A stretch of 64,000 nt of DNA from Tetragenococcus osmophilus (lineage in GTDB: Bacteria; Bacillota; Bacilli; Lactobacillales; Enterococcaceae), in assembly GCF_003795125.1 (NCBI RefSeq), contig NZ_CP027783.1, positions 310,001 through 374,000 on the forward strand. The letters are read 5' to 3'. Position 1 is the stretch's first letter. Each line of letters opens with the position of its first letter. Under the pieces are notes generated by a model that did no database searches, was not told the origin of the DNA, and saw only the letters and a list, made by a program, of their open reading frames with translations. Shown piece by piece: positions 50,381 through 58,962 of this stretch. A program made the translations under genes and the position numbers.

Positions 50381-51418
50381 CTAACCTAAAAATTCAAATA
50401 CTTCTTGTCGTTTATACAAGTTCAACACTTTTTCGCAAGCATACTGTGAAACGATCGCTGCAACAGCTGGAACAACGACCCAACAAATAATTGCCATAAT
50501 AGGCGACTGTCCACCATCAATCGCTGCAAAAGGACCTACTAAACCTACTAATCCAAAGCCAGCAGAAGCTGGGGTTCCTGTAATACCTAAAAATGCTACA
50601 GGAAGAGCAGCTACAATAGCTGTGAAAAAGCATGGCACTAAGATAACGGGCTTACGGAACAAGTTTGGCATCATCATTTTCATTGCTCCTAAAGCAATCG
50701 CAATGGTAATCCCCGATTTATTAATTCTCCATGAATTAACAACTAGAACAATCGTAGTCGCGCCAACACCCATAGCTGCAGCTCCCGCAGCAACACCATC
50801 TAATTGAATGGCTAAACCAATAGCGATCGTTGAGATCGGAGAGATAATTAACAAGGCAAAAGAACAAGAAATCAAAATACTCATCAAAGCAGGTTGTAAA
50901 GTTGTAAATGTATTAATAGCTGTACCAATAGCTGCAGAAATAGCAGTAATATAAGGATATAAATAAAGACCTATTAAACTTGCCCCAGTACCAACGACAA
51001 TAGGCGTGCCAATAATTTCAACTGAACCAAATTTATCACCAATCAACAAAATCAGCCCTACAGCAACAGCTGCGGTAATCATCGTATTAATAATATCGCC
51101 TGTGCCTGCGCCAATGAATGCTCCTGCTTCATCATCAAACTGAATCGATCCAGAGCCGATTAAAGCTGCAACACCAACAACAGACATACGCATAGGGTTT
51201 AAGTTAAACTGTAACCCTATCAAAAAACCAATAACTGCTGGAGTCGCAATTTGAAAGAGCTCAGTCGTCTGTGTCCAAGTGACTGCAAATGAGTTATCGC
51301 CAAATGCGCCCAATATTACAGATAATACGGCGTTGGGGATTAATCCAACAATAATACCTGTAGCTGTGCCTGCTAATATTTTATTCAAAAATCGTTTTGG
51401 TGTTAGTGTTTCTTCCAT
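50381..51418 (-). CDS. Orphan PTS EIIC-like transporter (PTS_EIIC_2 type)
   Basis: A 345-aa membrane protein of about nine or ten segments. Recognisable stretches are IATPAVIGFLIGLQFNLNPMRMSVVGVAALIGSG near residue 57, IIGTPIVVGTGASLIGLYLYP near 135 and GITGTPASAGFGLVGLVGPFAAIDGG near 275, as in the EIIC-like PF13303 family. No EIIA or EIIB is next to it, so phosphate donor and substrate are unknown. It could also be a phosphotransferase-independent carrier. A strong ribosome site precedes it and a terminator closes it. Confidence 0.8.
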   Translation of the reverse strand: MEETLTPKRFLNKILAGTATGIIVGLIPNAVLSVILGAFGDNSFAVTWTQTTELFQIATPAVIGFLIGLQFNLNPMRMSVVGVAALIGSGSIQFDDEAGAFIGAGTGDIINTMITAAVAVGLILLIGDKFGSVEIIGTPIVVGTGASLIGLYLYPYITAISAAIGTAINTFTTLQPALMSILISCSFALLIISPISTIAIGLAIQLDGVAAGAAAMGVGATTIVLVVNSWRINKSGITIAIALGAMKMMMPNLFRKPVILVPCFFTAIVAALPVAFLGITGTPASAGFGLVGLVGPFAAIDGGQSPIMAIICWVVVPAVAAIVSQYACEKVLNLYKRQEVFEFLG

Positions 51419-51624
51419 AGTAATCGCTCCTTTTTTCCTAGCAAATTTCTTTTATTTTCGACTTCGTTTGTAAGCCAATATGATTCATCAAACCAACCCC
51501 TTAAGACTTTTCAGAATTTTTTGATTTATCGATCATTATATAGAAGACAAAATCAAAATGCAACATAATTATCTGAAAATATTGAATTTACTGATAAATT
51601 CGTTCGGATTTTGCTTTTGACATA

Positions 51625-51715
51625 AAAAAAGACCCGCCAGCGGGTAACTGACGGGAAAGGAGTAAAAAATGAAAAAGTGTTTATTAAGGTGTTTCGTTGG
51701 TACAATTCTAATGTA
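51625..51715. repeat. Copy 2 of the ~92-bp duplicated element
   Basis: Same hairpin, ribosome-site and ATG arrangement as copy 1 at 49152-49243 but one base shorter. Its ATG frame (51669-51716) encodes only MKKCLLRCFVGTILM. Confidence 0.8.
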
Positions 51716-51791
51716 ACTATAGAATATGAACAAATTATGATGATTTTTTTCTAAATTAATAAAAATTCCTTTAAACCACCATGTATTTATA

Positions 51792-51852
51792 AAAGAGCGT
51801 TGAGAGAAGAACTTCGGAGAATATACGCAATGTGTTTATCTCAACGCTCTTT
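51792..51852. terminator. Inverted repeat, possible terminator or small mobile remnant
   Basis: Perfect 14-bp arms AAAGAGCGTTGAGA / TCTCAACGCTCTTT around a 33-base loop, followed by TTATTCTTTAA. The large loop is unusual for a simple terminator. Confidence 0.45.
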
Positions 51853-51952
51853 ATTCTTTAATGATAACACTTACACAGGTAAAAAGATAGCAGACTTTCT
51901 TCAAAAAAATGAGATAAAAGCTAGTATTATAGGAAAAACAGACGCTAAATAA
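51830..51952 (+). pseudogene. Degenerate protein fragment (40-aa frame, C-terminal-like)
   Basis: The frame includes NTYTGKKIADFLQKNEIKASIIGKTDAK, a helix-strand pattern resembling the C-terminal end of AIR-synthase-related proteins. After the TAA stop the same frame goes on as AYEEINVQL before another stop, which looks like a decayed gene end. No ribosome site. It overlaps the inverted repeat at 51792-51852. Low confidence. Confidence 0.25.
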
Positions 51953-52031
51953 GCTTACGAAGAAATTAACGTGCAATTATGATATAAGATTATTAGGCGC
52001 TTGAGGTATATAGAGCTCGTTTCGAACTTTT

Positions 52032-52766
52032 CTATTGAGAATTTTCTTCTGTAATTTGTTGGTAGAAAAGATCTGCTAATGCTGCCGAACCTTCTTCATT
52101 TGGATGGATCCCATCGGGAAAGTACTCAGGGTGATTGACAGTTTCTTCGTATACATCAACAAATTCTAGCTCAAATTCCTCAGCAACTTCTTCTACTGCA
52201 TCCCCTACAGTTTTCATTTTATCAGGGTCAATCGCACCACTAATGACAGTGCCCTCAAGAAAAGCTGCAGGTGGTGAAGCTAAAATAATTCTAGAAACAC
52301 TAGATAAATCACGGTAATTTTCAAGAAGTTCTATATACTCTTCCTTAAATTGCTCAGAGCCATTCCAATTTGTTTCCTTTGTATCATTTGTACCCAGCAT
52401 AATGATAACAACTTCCGGTTCAAAATCTAAACTTTCTTGGTATTCGTCTGTCGTATCATAAGGGAAATCACTAGAAGCTTGCGCCGCATAATTAGACACG
52501 CCAAAATTATGAACAGCATACCCTTCTCCTAATAAATCATCCAACTGCTGCGGATAAAATTCATCCTCATTACTTACTACATATAAATCATAGGTAATAC
52601 TATCGCCCACAGCAGCAACTCGTGTATCTCCAGATTCTACCTCTTCTTCATTATCAGGTCCTGTTAAACGGTTCAAAAGGGGCACTCCTACAAAAATAAT
52701 TCCAATGACAAGTAAAATAGATAGCACTATAAGTTTCACTCGATTTTTGCGAATTTTCTCATACAT
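52032..52766 (-). CDS. Membrane-anchored SGNH/GDSL-family hydrolase
   Basis: About 244 aa. An N-terminal basic stretch and one membrane segment (VKLIVLSILLVIGIIFVGVPLL, residues ~9-30) hold a surface esterase domain outside the cell. Block I VAAVGDSITYDLYV (catalytic Ser), block III IIMLGTNDTKETNW, and block V FPDGIHPNEEG (Asp and His) are all present. It probably removes acyl groups from a cell-wall or surface polymer. The start at 52766 with AAAGGAGC is preferred to the frame opening at 52820. Confidence 0.87.
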   Translation of the reverse strand: MYEKIRKNRVKLIVLSILLVIGIIFVGVPLLNRLTGPDNEEEVESGDTRVAAVGDSITYDLYVVSNEDEFYPQQLDDLLGEGYAVHNFGVSNYAAQASSDFPYDTTDEYQESLDFEPEVVIIMLGTNDTKETNWNGSEQFKEEYIELLENYRDLSSVSRIILASPPAAFLEGTVISGAIDPDKMKTVGDAVEEVAEEFELEFVDVYEETVNHPEYFPDGIHPNEEGSAALADLFYQQITEENSQ

Positions 52767-52846
52767 AATTTTTGCTCCTTTTTGTTTAAGGATACACAAG
52801 TTTATTCTGTTTTTAAACAAATAACTTCAAAAAGAATAAAATAAAG

Positions 52847-52878
52847 AAGCTAAGATAAAAAATTATTCATCTTAGCTT
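52847..52878 (-). terminator. Terminator of the deo operon
   Basis: Perfect 10-bp stem AAGCTAAGAT / ATCTTAGCTT followed on the minus strand by a T-rich stretch. Confidence 0.75.
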
Positions 52879-52886
52879 TCACGCTT

Positions 52887-52920
52887 TTATTCATTATAAT
52901 TGATCAATCATAATGAATAA
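52887..52920. repeat. 34-bp near-perfect palindrome across the deoR stop codon
   Basis: TTATTCATTATAATTGA pairs with TCAATCATAATGAATAA (one mismatch). The regulator's stop codon at 52904 lies in its centre. Confidence 0.7.
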
Positions 52921-53854
52921 GATGCTGTGCTAAACTCACATCAAAGATGGCCTGGTTCGCATAGCCCGCCTTTAGCACTGCTTGAACTGTTGCTGCTTTT
53001 TTAGCACCCCCAGCGACCAGGATGGAATACTCTTTCTTTTTTAATTCAGTTAATTCAATCCCAACTGTACGTTGATCCAGTTCTTGATTCACTAATTGGC
53101 CCTCTTCATCGATAAAACGCGAGACAACATCACCCACGGCTTCTTCTTGTAACTTCTTTTTTTGACTTTCGTCCAAATGACCCAAGTTAAAAAGTAAAGC
53201 ATCCTTACGGACAGATCCCACGGTAAATAAAGCGATATTAGCTTGTCTTCCCAATTGTAAAATGGAGCGAATAAAACGATCTTGTTCTACTAACTCTTTT
53301 GTCGTTTGATTATCAAAAAAAGTAGGAAGGGGTAAATATTGAGCTCGTGCATTAAATGCCTCGGCCAACTCATTCATGCTCTCATAAGCATACGTTCTTT
53401 CCTCGCCAAAGCTAAAACTACCTTTTAATTGTACGGTTTGCACACCAGTAACATCCTGCTTTTCAAGTTGAGAAGTCACAGCATGTATTGTTTTCCCCCA
53501 TCCAATTCCAATAATATCTGTAGGTTGGACAATTTTTGTTAAGTAAGCAGCTGTATAAGCTCCTAAACGATCTAACATTGTTTTTTTCTCTTGGTATTGC
53601 TCAGGCACCACTTGAATTTTTAACTGGTATTTTTCTGATAAAATTTCGCTTAAATCTTGATAATCAACAAAAGGATTTTCTACTTGAATTTTTACCAAAC
53701 CTTCTGCTTTAGCCAACTGTAAAAAGCGCGAAATTGTCGGGCGTGACATTTGTAACTTTTTAGCAATTGCTGCCTGGCTTAGCTCATCTTCATAATATAG
53801 TTGAGCAACGGTTAATGCTTGTTTTAGTTTGGCTGTTTCATCCTTTTGTATCAT
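52904..53854 (-). CDS. deoR: Deoxyribonucleoside regulator, SorC family (DeoR-like)
   Basis: A 316-aa SorC-type repressor. HTH at residues ~17-48 (YYEDELSQAAIAKKLQMSRPTISRFL), and a sugar-binding domain with DIIGIGWGKTIHAVTSQL near 112 and SILVAGGAKKAATVQAVL near 280. It follows deoB by 15 bp and would be released by deoxyribose-5-phosphate. A matching operator lies upstream of deoC at 55788-55802. Confidence 0.87.
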   Translation of the reverse strand: MIQKDETAKLKQALTVAQLYYEDELSQAAIAKKLQMSRPTISRFLQLAKAEGLVKIQVENPFVDYQDLSEILSEKYQLKIQVVPEQYQEKKTMLDRLGAYTAAYLTKIVQPTDIIGIGWGKTIHAVTSQLEKQDVTGVQTVQLKGSFSFGEERTYAYESMNELAEAFNARAQYLPLPTFFDNQTTKELVEQDRFIRSILQLGRQANIALFTVGSVRKDALLFNLGHLDESQKKKLQEEAVGDVVSRFIDEEGQLVNQELDQRTVGIELTELKKKEYSILVAGGAKKAATVQAVLKAGYANQAIFDVSLAQHLIHYD

Positions 53855-53869
53855 TTTTCATCCCATCTT

Positions 53870-55057
53870 TTACATCAATTCTGTTAAAAAGCTTGTGCCT
53901 TTTCCAGTTCCTTTGACATTAAAATTACTTAAAACGGTAGCACCTAAATCAGAAAAAGTAGAACGTATACCCAAGCTTTCACTTTTTTCCATACTTGGTG
54001 AATAAGCTAACAGCGGAACTTGTTCTCTAGTGTGATCCGTTCCTTTAAAACCGGGATCATTCCCGTGGTCCGCAGTAATCAATAATAGATCATCTTCTCT
54101 TAGTTGCTCCAATACAGTAGCCAACCGTTGGTCAAAGTCCATTAATGCTTGACCAAAACCGATCGGATTTCGGCGATGACCATACATTGAATCAAAATCA
54201 ACTAAGTTGATAAAACAAAAACCTGTAAAATCTTGTGTCATTACATGATCGACATGATCCATACCGTCCATATTATCCTCATTATGATAAACTTCGTCTA
54301 ATCCATTGCCAGAAAAGATATCATTAATTTTACCAATACCAATCGTTTTAATATTATTTTCTTGAAGATGGTCCAAATCCGTTTTCCCAGTAGGCTCTAA
54401 TGAATAATCATGACGATGGGAAGTACGCGTAAAGTTTTCCTTATTCGTTCCAATGTAAGGACGAGCAATCACACGGCCTAGAGTATATTTAGGACCATTA
54501 ACCAAACTACGTGCATATTCACAAATCCGATACAGTTCATCTAGTGGAATAATCTCTTCATGAGCAGCAATTTGTAAAACCGAATCGCCAGAAGTATAAA
54601 TAATTAAATCCCCAGTTTCCATCTGGTGTTCGCCTAATTCTTCAATAATTTTGGTTCCTGAAGCAGGTCGATTCCCAACGATTTTACGTCCTGAAAAATC
54701 AGCGATTTTAGCTAGTAGCTCTTCTGGAAAACCATTAGGAAAAAAATCTAAGGGTTGTGTTACAGGAAGCCCCATCATTTCCCAATGACCATCCATACTG
54801 TCTTTCCCCGCCGAAACTTCTGTCATTTTACCATAATATCCTAATGGATTATCTACAGCAGGAACGCCTTCAATCGCTTCCTCGCGTAAGTTCGAAAGAC
54901 CTAGCTTTTGTAAATTTGGTAAAGCTAATTTTCCTTCATAAGCTTCTCCGATATGTCCTAAAGTATCTGAACCTTCATCATCAAACTGAGCAGCATCTGG
55001 CGCAGCTCCTGTACCTACTGAGTCTAATACAATTGTAAAAATTCGTTTATAACTCAT
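53870..55057 (-). CDS. deoB: Phosphopentomutase
   Basis: A 395-aa manganese-dependent enzyme turning (deoxy)ribose-1-phosphate into the 5-phosphate. [30 protein letters not shown] at residues 7-36 binds metal, [19 protein letters not shown] contains the phosphorylated Thr region near 85, and [21 protein letters not shown] near 330 completes the alkaline-phosphatase-type site. It overlaps deoC by 4 bp (ATGA). Confidence 0.96.
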   Translation of the reverse strand: MSYKRIFTIVLDSVGTGAAPDAAQFDDEGSDTLGHIGEAYEGKLALPNLQKLGLSNLREEAIEGVPAVDNPLGYYGKMTEVSAGKDSMDGHWEMMGLPVTQPLDFFPNGFPEELLAKIADFSGRKIVGNRPASGTKIIEELGEHQMETGDLIIYTSGDSVLQIAAHEEIIPLDELYRICEYARSLVNGPKYTLGRVIARPYIGTNKENFTRTSHRHDYSLEPTGKTDLDHLQENNIKTIGIGKINDIFSGNGLDEVYHNEDNMDGMDHVDHVMTQDFTGFCFINLVDFDSMYGHRRNPIGFGQALMDFDQRLATVLEQLREDDLLLITADHGNDPGFKGTDHTREQVPLLAYSPSMEKSESLGIRSTFSDLGATVLSNFNVKGTGKGTSFLTELM

Positions 55058-55722
55058 TTGTTTCCCTCCAAAATTTTTGCTGTTGCGCTAACCCCTAACC
55101 GACTAGCACCAGCATCAATCATCGCTATTGCTTCTTCAAAACTATGAATACCCCCAGAAGCTTTGACGCCTAAACGATCACCTACTGTTTCACGCATTAA
55201 ACGAACGTCTGCAATTTTAGCCCCAGCCGAACTAAAACCTGTTGAAGTTTTGACAAAATCAGCTTTAGCACTTTCTGCTAATTGACATGCTTGAACAATT
55301 TTTTCTTCGTCAAGAAATGAAGTTTCTATAATAACTTTTAATAGCTTATCTTTTGCATGAACAGCGTTAGCTACAGCAACGATATCTCCTTCAACCGCTT
55401 CATTATCCCCGCTAAGAAGTTCACCAATATTAATAACCATATCAATTTCATCTGCGCCTTTTTTCATCGCCGATTCTGCCTCAGCAACTTTTGCTTCTGT
55501 CGTTGTCGCTCCTAATGGAAAACCAACCACAACACAAGTTTTGATTTTTGTTTCAGCTAATCTTTCAGCTACAAAAGAAGCCCAATAAGCATTCACACAA
55601 ACTGCTGCTGTATTAAATTCCTTCGCTTCCTCACAAGTTTTTTGAATTTGTTCCTTTGTTGCATCAGGCTTCAAATTCGTGTGGTCTAAATAAGTTGCTA
55701 ATTCATCTTTTGTCAAATCCAT
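55054..55722 (-). CDS. deoC: Deoxyribose-phosphate aldolase
   Basis: A 222-aa class I aldolase cutting deoxyribose-5-phosphate into glyceraldehyde-3-phosphate and acetaldehyde. [16 protein letters not shown] at residues 9-24, KVIIETSFL near 130, the Schiff-base Lys in [13 protein letters not shown] near 155, and [14 protein letters not shown] near 185 are the signature segments. The start at 55722 follows AAAGGGGAT; a start at 55740 is less good. First gene of deoCBR. Confidence 0.96.
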   Translation of the reverse strand: MDLTKDELATYLDHTNLKPDATKEQIQKTCEEAKEFNTAAVCVNAYWASFVAERLAETKIKTCVVVGFPLGATTTEAKVAEAESAMKKGADEIDMVINIGELLSGDNEAVEGDIVAVANAVHAKDKLLKVIIETSFLDEEKIVQACQLAESAKADFVKTSTGFSSAGAKIADVRLMRETVGDRLGVKASGGIHSFEEAIAMIDAGASRLGVSATAKILEGNK

Positions 55723-55787
55723 ATTTGTATCCCCTTTCATTTATAAGTATATAATACCAATGTTTTTTACAAATGTAAATTATACTT

Positions 55788-55802
55788 TTGAAATTATGTT
55801 CA
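55788..55802. promoter_or_regulatory. Candidate DeoR operator
   Basis: TTGAA-ATTATG-TTCA matches the shape of the Bacillus DeoR site ATTGAA-N6-TTCAAT. It adjoins a TATAAT on the minus strand (55779-55784) upstream of deoC. Confidence 0.55.
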
Positions 55803-55892
55803 TATTCGAAAACATAACTGGTAAAATGAACCATTGTCGGATAAAACCAAGTAAAAATTTTCTCCGAAAGCTTCATATAAAACTTAACAATT

Positions 55893-55929
55893 AAAAAGCC
55901 TAACAGTGTTCTAAACTGTTAGGCTTTTT
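55893..55929 (-). terminator. Terminator after the amidohydrolase gene
   Basis: Perfect stem AAAAAGCCTAACAG / CTGTTAGGCTTTTT with a T run, 2 bp after the stop at 55931. Confidence 0.9.
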
Positions 55930-55930
55930 C

Positions 55931-57154
55931 TTAGCGGAAGATTTCAATTTCTTTGGTTGTTTTTACTGTTATTCTCCCATTTTTAATGACATACAAGCGG
56001 GTAGGAATATCAATAATCGCATCCTTGACTACTTTTGTATCGAGTAATACCATATCTGCTTGCTTTCCTTTTTCAATACCATATCCTTTTAATCCAATAG
56101 CTTGTGCGGGATTTTTTGTAATCATTGGCAAAACAGTCACAATATCGTCTGCACCGCCTAAATGAGCAGTAGGAATGGCAAGCATTGCACTTTGTAAAAT
56201 ATCTCCATTTCCATACGGTGTAAAGGCATTACGAATATTATTCGTACTAATAGAAACGTTAAGACCGCTATCACGGAATTTACGAATCGGAGTAATCGCA
56301 CGACGTACATTATATTCATCATGACGGGCGCCTAAATGCAAATCAGTTGGAGGTAGTGAAATTACATTGATATTTGCTTCTTTCATTAATTCAATGATCG
56401 GATAAAGCTTTTCATCCGGCAACGCATGTAAAGCAGTGAAATGCCCTACAGTCACACGTCCTTGATAGCCTTCGTCAATGGTTTTTTTACATAGATATTC
56501 AATAGAAATATTATCTGCTTCATCACTAAAATCTTGATGCAAGTCAATATCTTTATCATATTTTTTAGCGATTTCAAAAATTAAATCAATATGCTCATTA
56601 GCAGGAGCATCGTTATACGGAATACCTCCAACAACATCAGCACCTTTTTCCATAGCTTCATACATCATTTTCTCTGTCCCAGGAGCTTTAAATATTCCTT
56701 CTTGCGGAAAAGCTACGACTTGAATATCTACTAAGTTTTTATATTCTTCTTTTAAATCCAAGATTGTATCAAACCCAGTAAAGCCTTGGGCCGGATCAAA
56801 TTCAGCATGAGAACGGATCGCTGTTACTCCGTGTGCCACGATCATATCTAGTACCCTTCTCGCGCGCTCATAGACATCTTCTTTAGTAAATGTAGGCTTT
56901 ATTTCTGCAGTAACGGTAATTGCTTCTTGTAAAGTTCCAGACTTATTAGGTCGTCGGTCAGAAATTAATGCCTTATCTAAATGCACATGGCTTTCTACAA
57001 AACCAGGAATCAAAACACGTCCATCTGCGTCAATTTCTTCTGTTGCTTGGCCTTGGATATCCTCAGAAACTTGAGAAATCTTCCCATCATCTATAGCAAC
57101 GTCTTGCAAAGGTTGGCCATCTTCAAGACGTGCGTTTCTAATCAGTAAATCCAT
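55931..57154 (-). CDS. Amidohydrolase family protein, cytosine-deaminase-like (CodA type)
   Basis: A 407-aa metal-dependent hydrolase. GFVESHVHLDKALISDRRP near residue 50 holds the HxH pair with the family's typical Leu-Asp-Lys, SHAEFDPAQGFTGFD near 112, DLHQDFSDEADN near 202 (His), VTVGHFTALHALPDE near 235 (His) and STNNIRNAFTPYGNGD near 300 (usually Asp; here Asn-Asn). The Asp to Asn difference may alter catalysis or substrate. Cytosine, isocytosine or a ring amide such as a hydantoin or ureide could be substrate. It follows a permease gene by 29 bp, in an operon. Confidence 0.82.
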   Translation of the reverse strand: MDLLIRNARLEDGQPLQDVAIDDGKISQVSEDIQGQATEEIDADGRVLIPGFVESHVHLDKALISDRRPNKSGTLQEAITVTAEIKPTFTKEDVYERARRVLDMIVAHGVTAIRSHAEFDPAQGFTGFDTILDLKEEYKNLVDIQVVAFPQEGIFKAPGTEKMMYEAMEKGADVVGGIPYNDAPANEHIDLIFEIAKKYDKDIDLHQDFSDEADNISIEYLCKKTIDEGYQGRVTVGHFTALHALPDEKLYPIIELMKEANINVISLPPTDLHLGARHDEYNVRRAITPIRKFRDSGLNVSISTNNIRNAFTPYGNGDILQSAMLAIPTAHLGGADDIVTVLPMITKNPAQAIGLKGYGIEKGKQADMVLLDTKVVKDAIIDIPTRLYVIKNGRITVKTTKEIEIFR

Positions 57155-57183
57155 CCCTATCTCCTCCTCAAACGAAATCTAAA

Positions 57184-58542
57184 TTATGCAAAAATAAACG
57201 AAATAACTAATAATAAAACACTGGCTAAACTAATCCATTTAACGTTGCCTTTAACAATATCAAGAATAGGCAATTGGAACCCAGAAGAAAGTGCTTGCAT
57301 CGTAATATTCACAAAGCTCATTTGGCTTCCCATGCCTACTCCCATTGTGACAAATCCGAGTGCAATAGGTGAAAAGCCTAACGAAATCGCCACAGGTAAC
57401 ACTAAAGTTAACACTGAGCCTACATACGCCCCTGCTGGAACACCAATTAAAATACCAGTTAAAACTGCCACAGGAACTACAATGGCTGTCGGTGCCATAT
57501 TAGCTAAACCTGCAATCACTGAAAATGTGCCTGTTTGTGCAATCACATTGATAAAAGCAAGAAAAATTCCTACTTGAAATAGGCGTGTCAAGATGTATGT
57601 CGAACCATCGACCATGGCCTCGACTGAACCGTTTAATGAAAAATCGGTACATATATAGATTAAAAATAAAGTAATTATCATATAAACAATTGGACTAAAA
57701 AATTCGAATCCAATCAAATCATTAACTAAAGGACCCAAAATAACGGAAAATAATAAGAAAATAGCTGGAAAAGTAAATCGCCATAACTTCCCATTACTCA
57801 TTTCTGCGTACTCGTCATTTTCCTCTTCTTTAAAGCCTACTCCTCGACGTTTTGTTCCCCAAAAAGCTAAAACCATAGCAATAGCTACAAATAATAACCA
57901 ATAAGGACGCATCGTAGAAACATAACTACCTACCTCAAACTCTCCTAATTGGGAAACAATACTTGATTCCAAAGAAGCTGGTGAAGTAGTAAATGACACT
58001 GCAGCAGCTAGAGACATCGCAGCAATTAATTCAGGAACTACGCCCACTGCCGCAAAGGCTAAAGGAGCAATTACCATTGCACTACCACCACCAATTCCCG
58101 ACATATAAGTTGCAGCAGCTAATAATACAACAATAAAAACAGACACCCACTCTACTCTTCCCTTTGTCCCTCTTTTAGCCAAAGTTAACGCCGCGGAATA
58201 TCCTCCCGATTTAAAAACGGCCATAGCAATCGCTGAATTGATAATAGGTACTGTAATACTTAGCATGGTCGGAATGGCTTCTAGAAGCTGTTCGTTCGCT
58301 TCAGCAAGCCCTATACCTCCAATAACCATAGCAACAGCCCCGCCAACTAACCCAGCAACAATCATATCTACTTTTAAAAACAGCAGGGTTAGTACGATAA
58401 TCAGTGGAACAATGGATAGTATCGCCATAAAACCAGTGGGAGCCTGTATATCTTCAATTCCTTCTGCAAAAACCGCAGCAGGAAAAATAAATAAAATGGA
58501 AAACAAACTAATAAGTAACTTTACAATACTTTTTTTGTTCAT
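57184..58542 (-). CDS. Ion transporter superfamily permease (GntP/CitM-like), partner of the amidohydrolase
   Basis: A 452-aa membrane protein. A clear N-terminal signal-like segment (VKLLISLFSILFIFPAAVFAEG) precedes about eleven membrane helices. SGIGGGSAMVIAPLAFAAVGV near residue 150 and GVPAGAYVGSVLTLVLPVAISLG near 365 look like ion-transporter hairpin motifs. It likely imports the substrate of the downstream amidohydrolase. A strong GGAGGGATCC site precedes the ATG. Substrate unknown. Confidence 0.75.
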   Translation of the reverse strand: MNKKSIVKLLISLFSILFIFPAAVFAEGIEDIQAPTGFMAILSIVPLIIVLTLLFLKVDMIVAGLVGGAVAMVIGGIGLAEANEQLLEAIPTMLSITVPIINSAIAMAVFKSGGYSAALTLAKRGTKGRVEWVSVFIVVLLAAATYMSGIGGGSAMVIAPLAFAAVGVVPELIAAMSLAAAVSFTTSPASLESSIVSQLGEFEVGSYVSTMRPYWLLFVAIAMVLAFWGTKRRGVGFKEEENDEYAEMSNGKLWRFTFPAIFLLFSVILGPLVNDLIGFEFFSPIVYMIITLFLIYICTDFSLNGSVEAMVDGSTYILTRLFQVGIFLAFINVIAQTGTFSVIAGLANMAPTAIVVPVAVLTGILIGVPAGAYVGSVLTLVLPVAISLGFSPIALGFVTMGVGMGSQMSFVNITMQALSSGFQLPILDIVKGNVKWISLASVLLLVISFIFA

Positions 58543-58962
58543 ATTGGATCCCTCCGTTTCTATTTAGAAGAACTTTTATTATTTAAGCAATAAAACGAAA
58601 TAAATACCTCCCTATTAGTTTGATTTTACTTAAATGATAAAAGAAGAAAAAACAAATCGCTTACAAATATTATATCGTTATTTTTCACAAAAGTCATCTA
58701 TAATTTCGATAAATAACTCCTAACAAAAGACTTATTTTCATTCAATTACAAATAAATTTTTTAACCTTGTTCATATATAATCGTTATTTTATTTTTTTAT
58801 TTGAAAGATTTCAAAAACTATTACACTATTATCTAGTTGTTCATTTTTTCCTCTAACTTTTGTAATCTTAGTTTACATTAGTTTCTACGCGATTCCACTT
58901 TTTTATAAAAAAAAAGTCTACGAAATACTTCCGTAGACTTTTTCATATATATTCAAAAACTA
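58543..58962. other. 420-bp AT-rich intergenic region
   Basis: No gene recognised. The side towards 58963 holds the ureide-operon terminator; the other side carries leader and promoter sequence for the permease. No clear operator motif seen. Confidence 0.5.
58911..58943 (-). terminator. Terminator of the ureide operon
   Basis: Stem AAAAAGTCTACG / CGTAGACTTTTT with a T run, 20 bp after the aminotransferase stop. Confidence 0.9.

Larger units (their letters stand above)
51419..52031. other. 613-bp intergenic region
   Basis: Holds copy 2 of the duplicated element (51625-51715), a perfect 14-bp inverted repeat (51792-51852) and a short degenerate coding fragment (51830-51952). Otherwise AT-rich with no gene. 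Confidence 0.6.
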
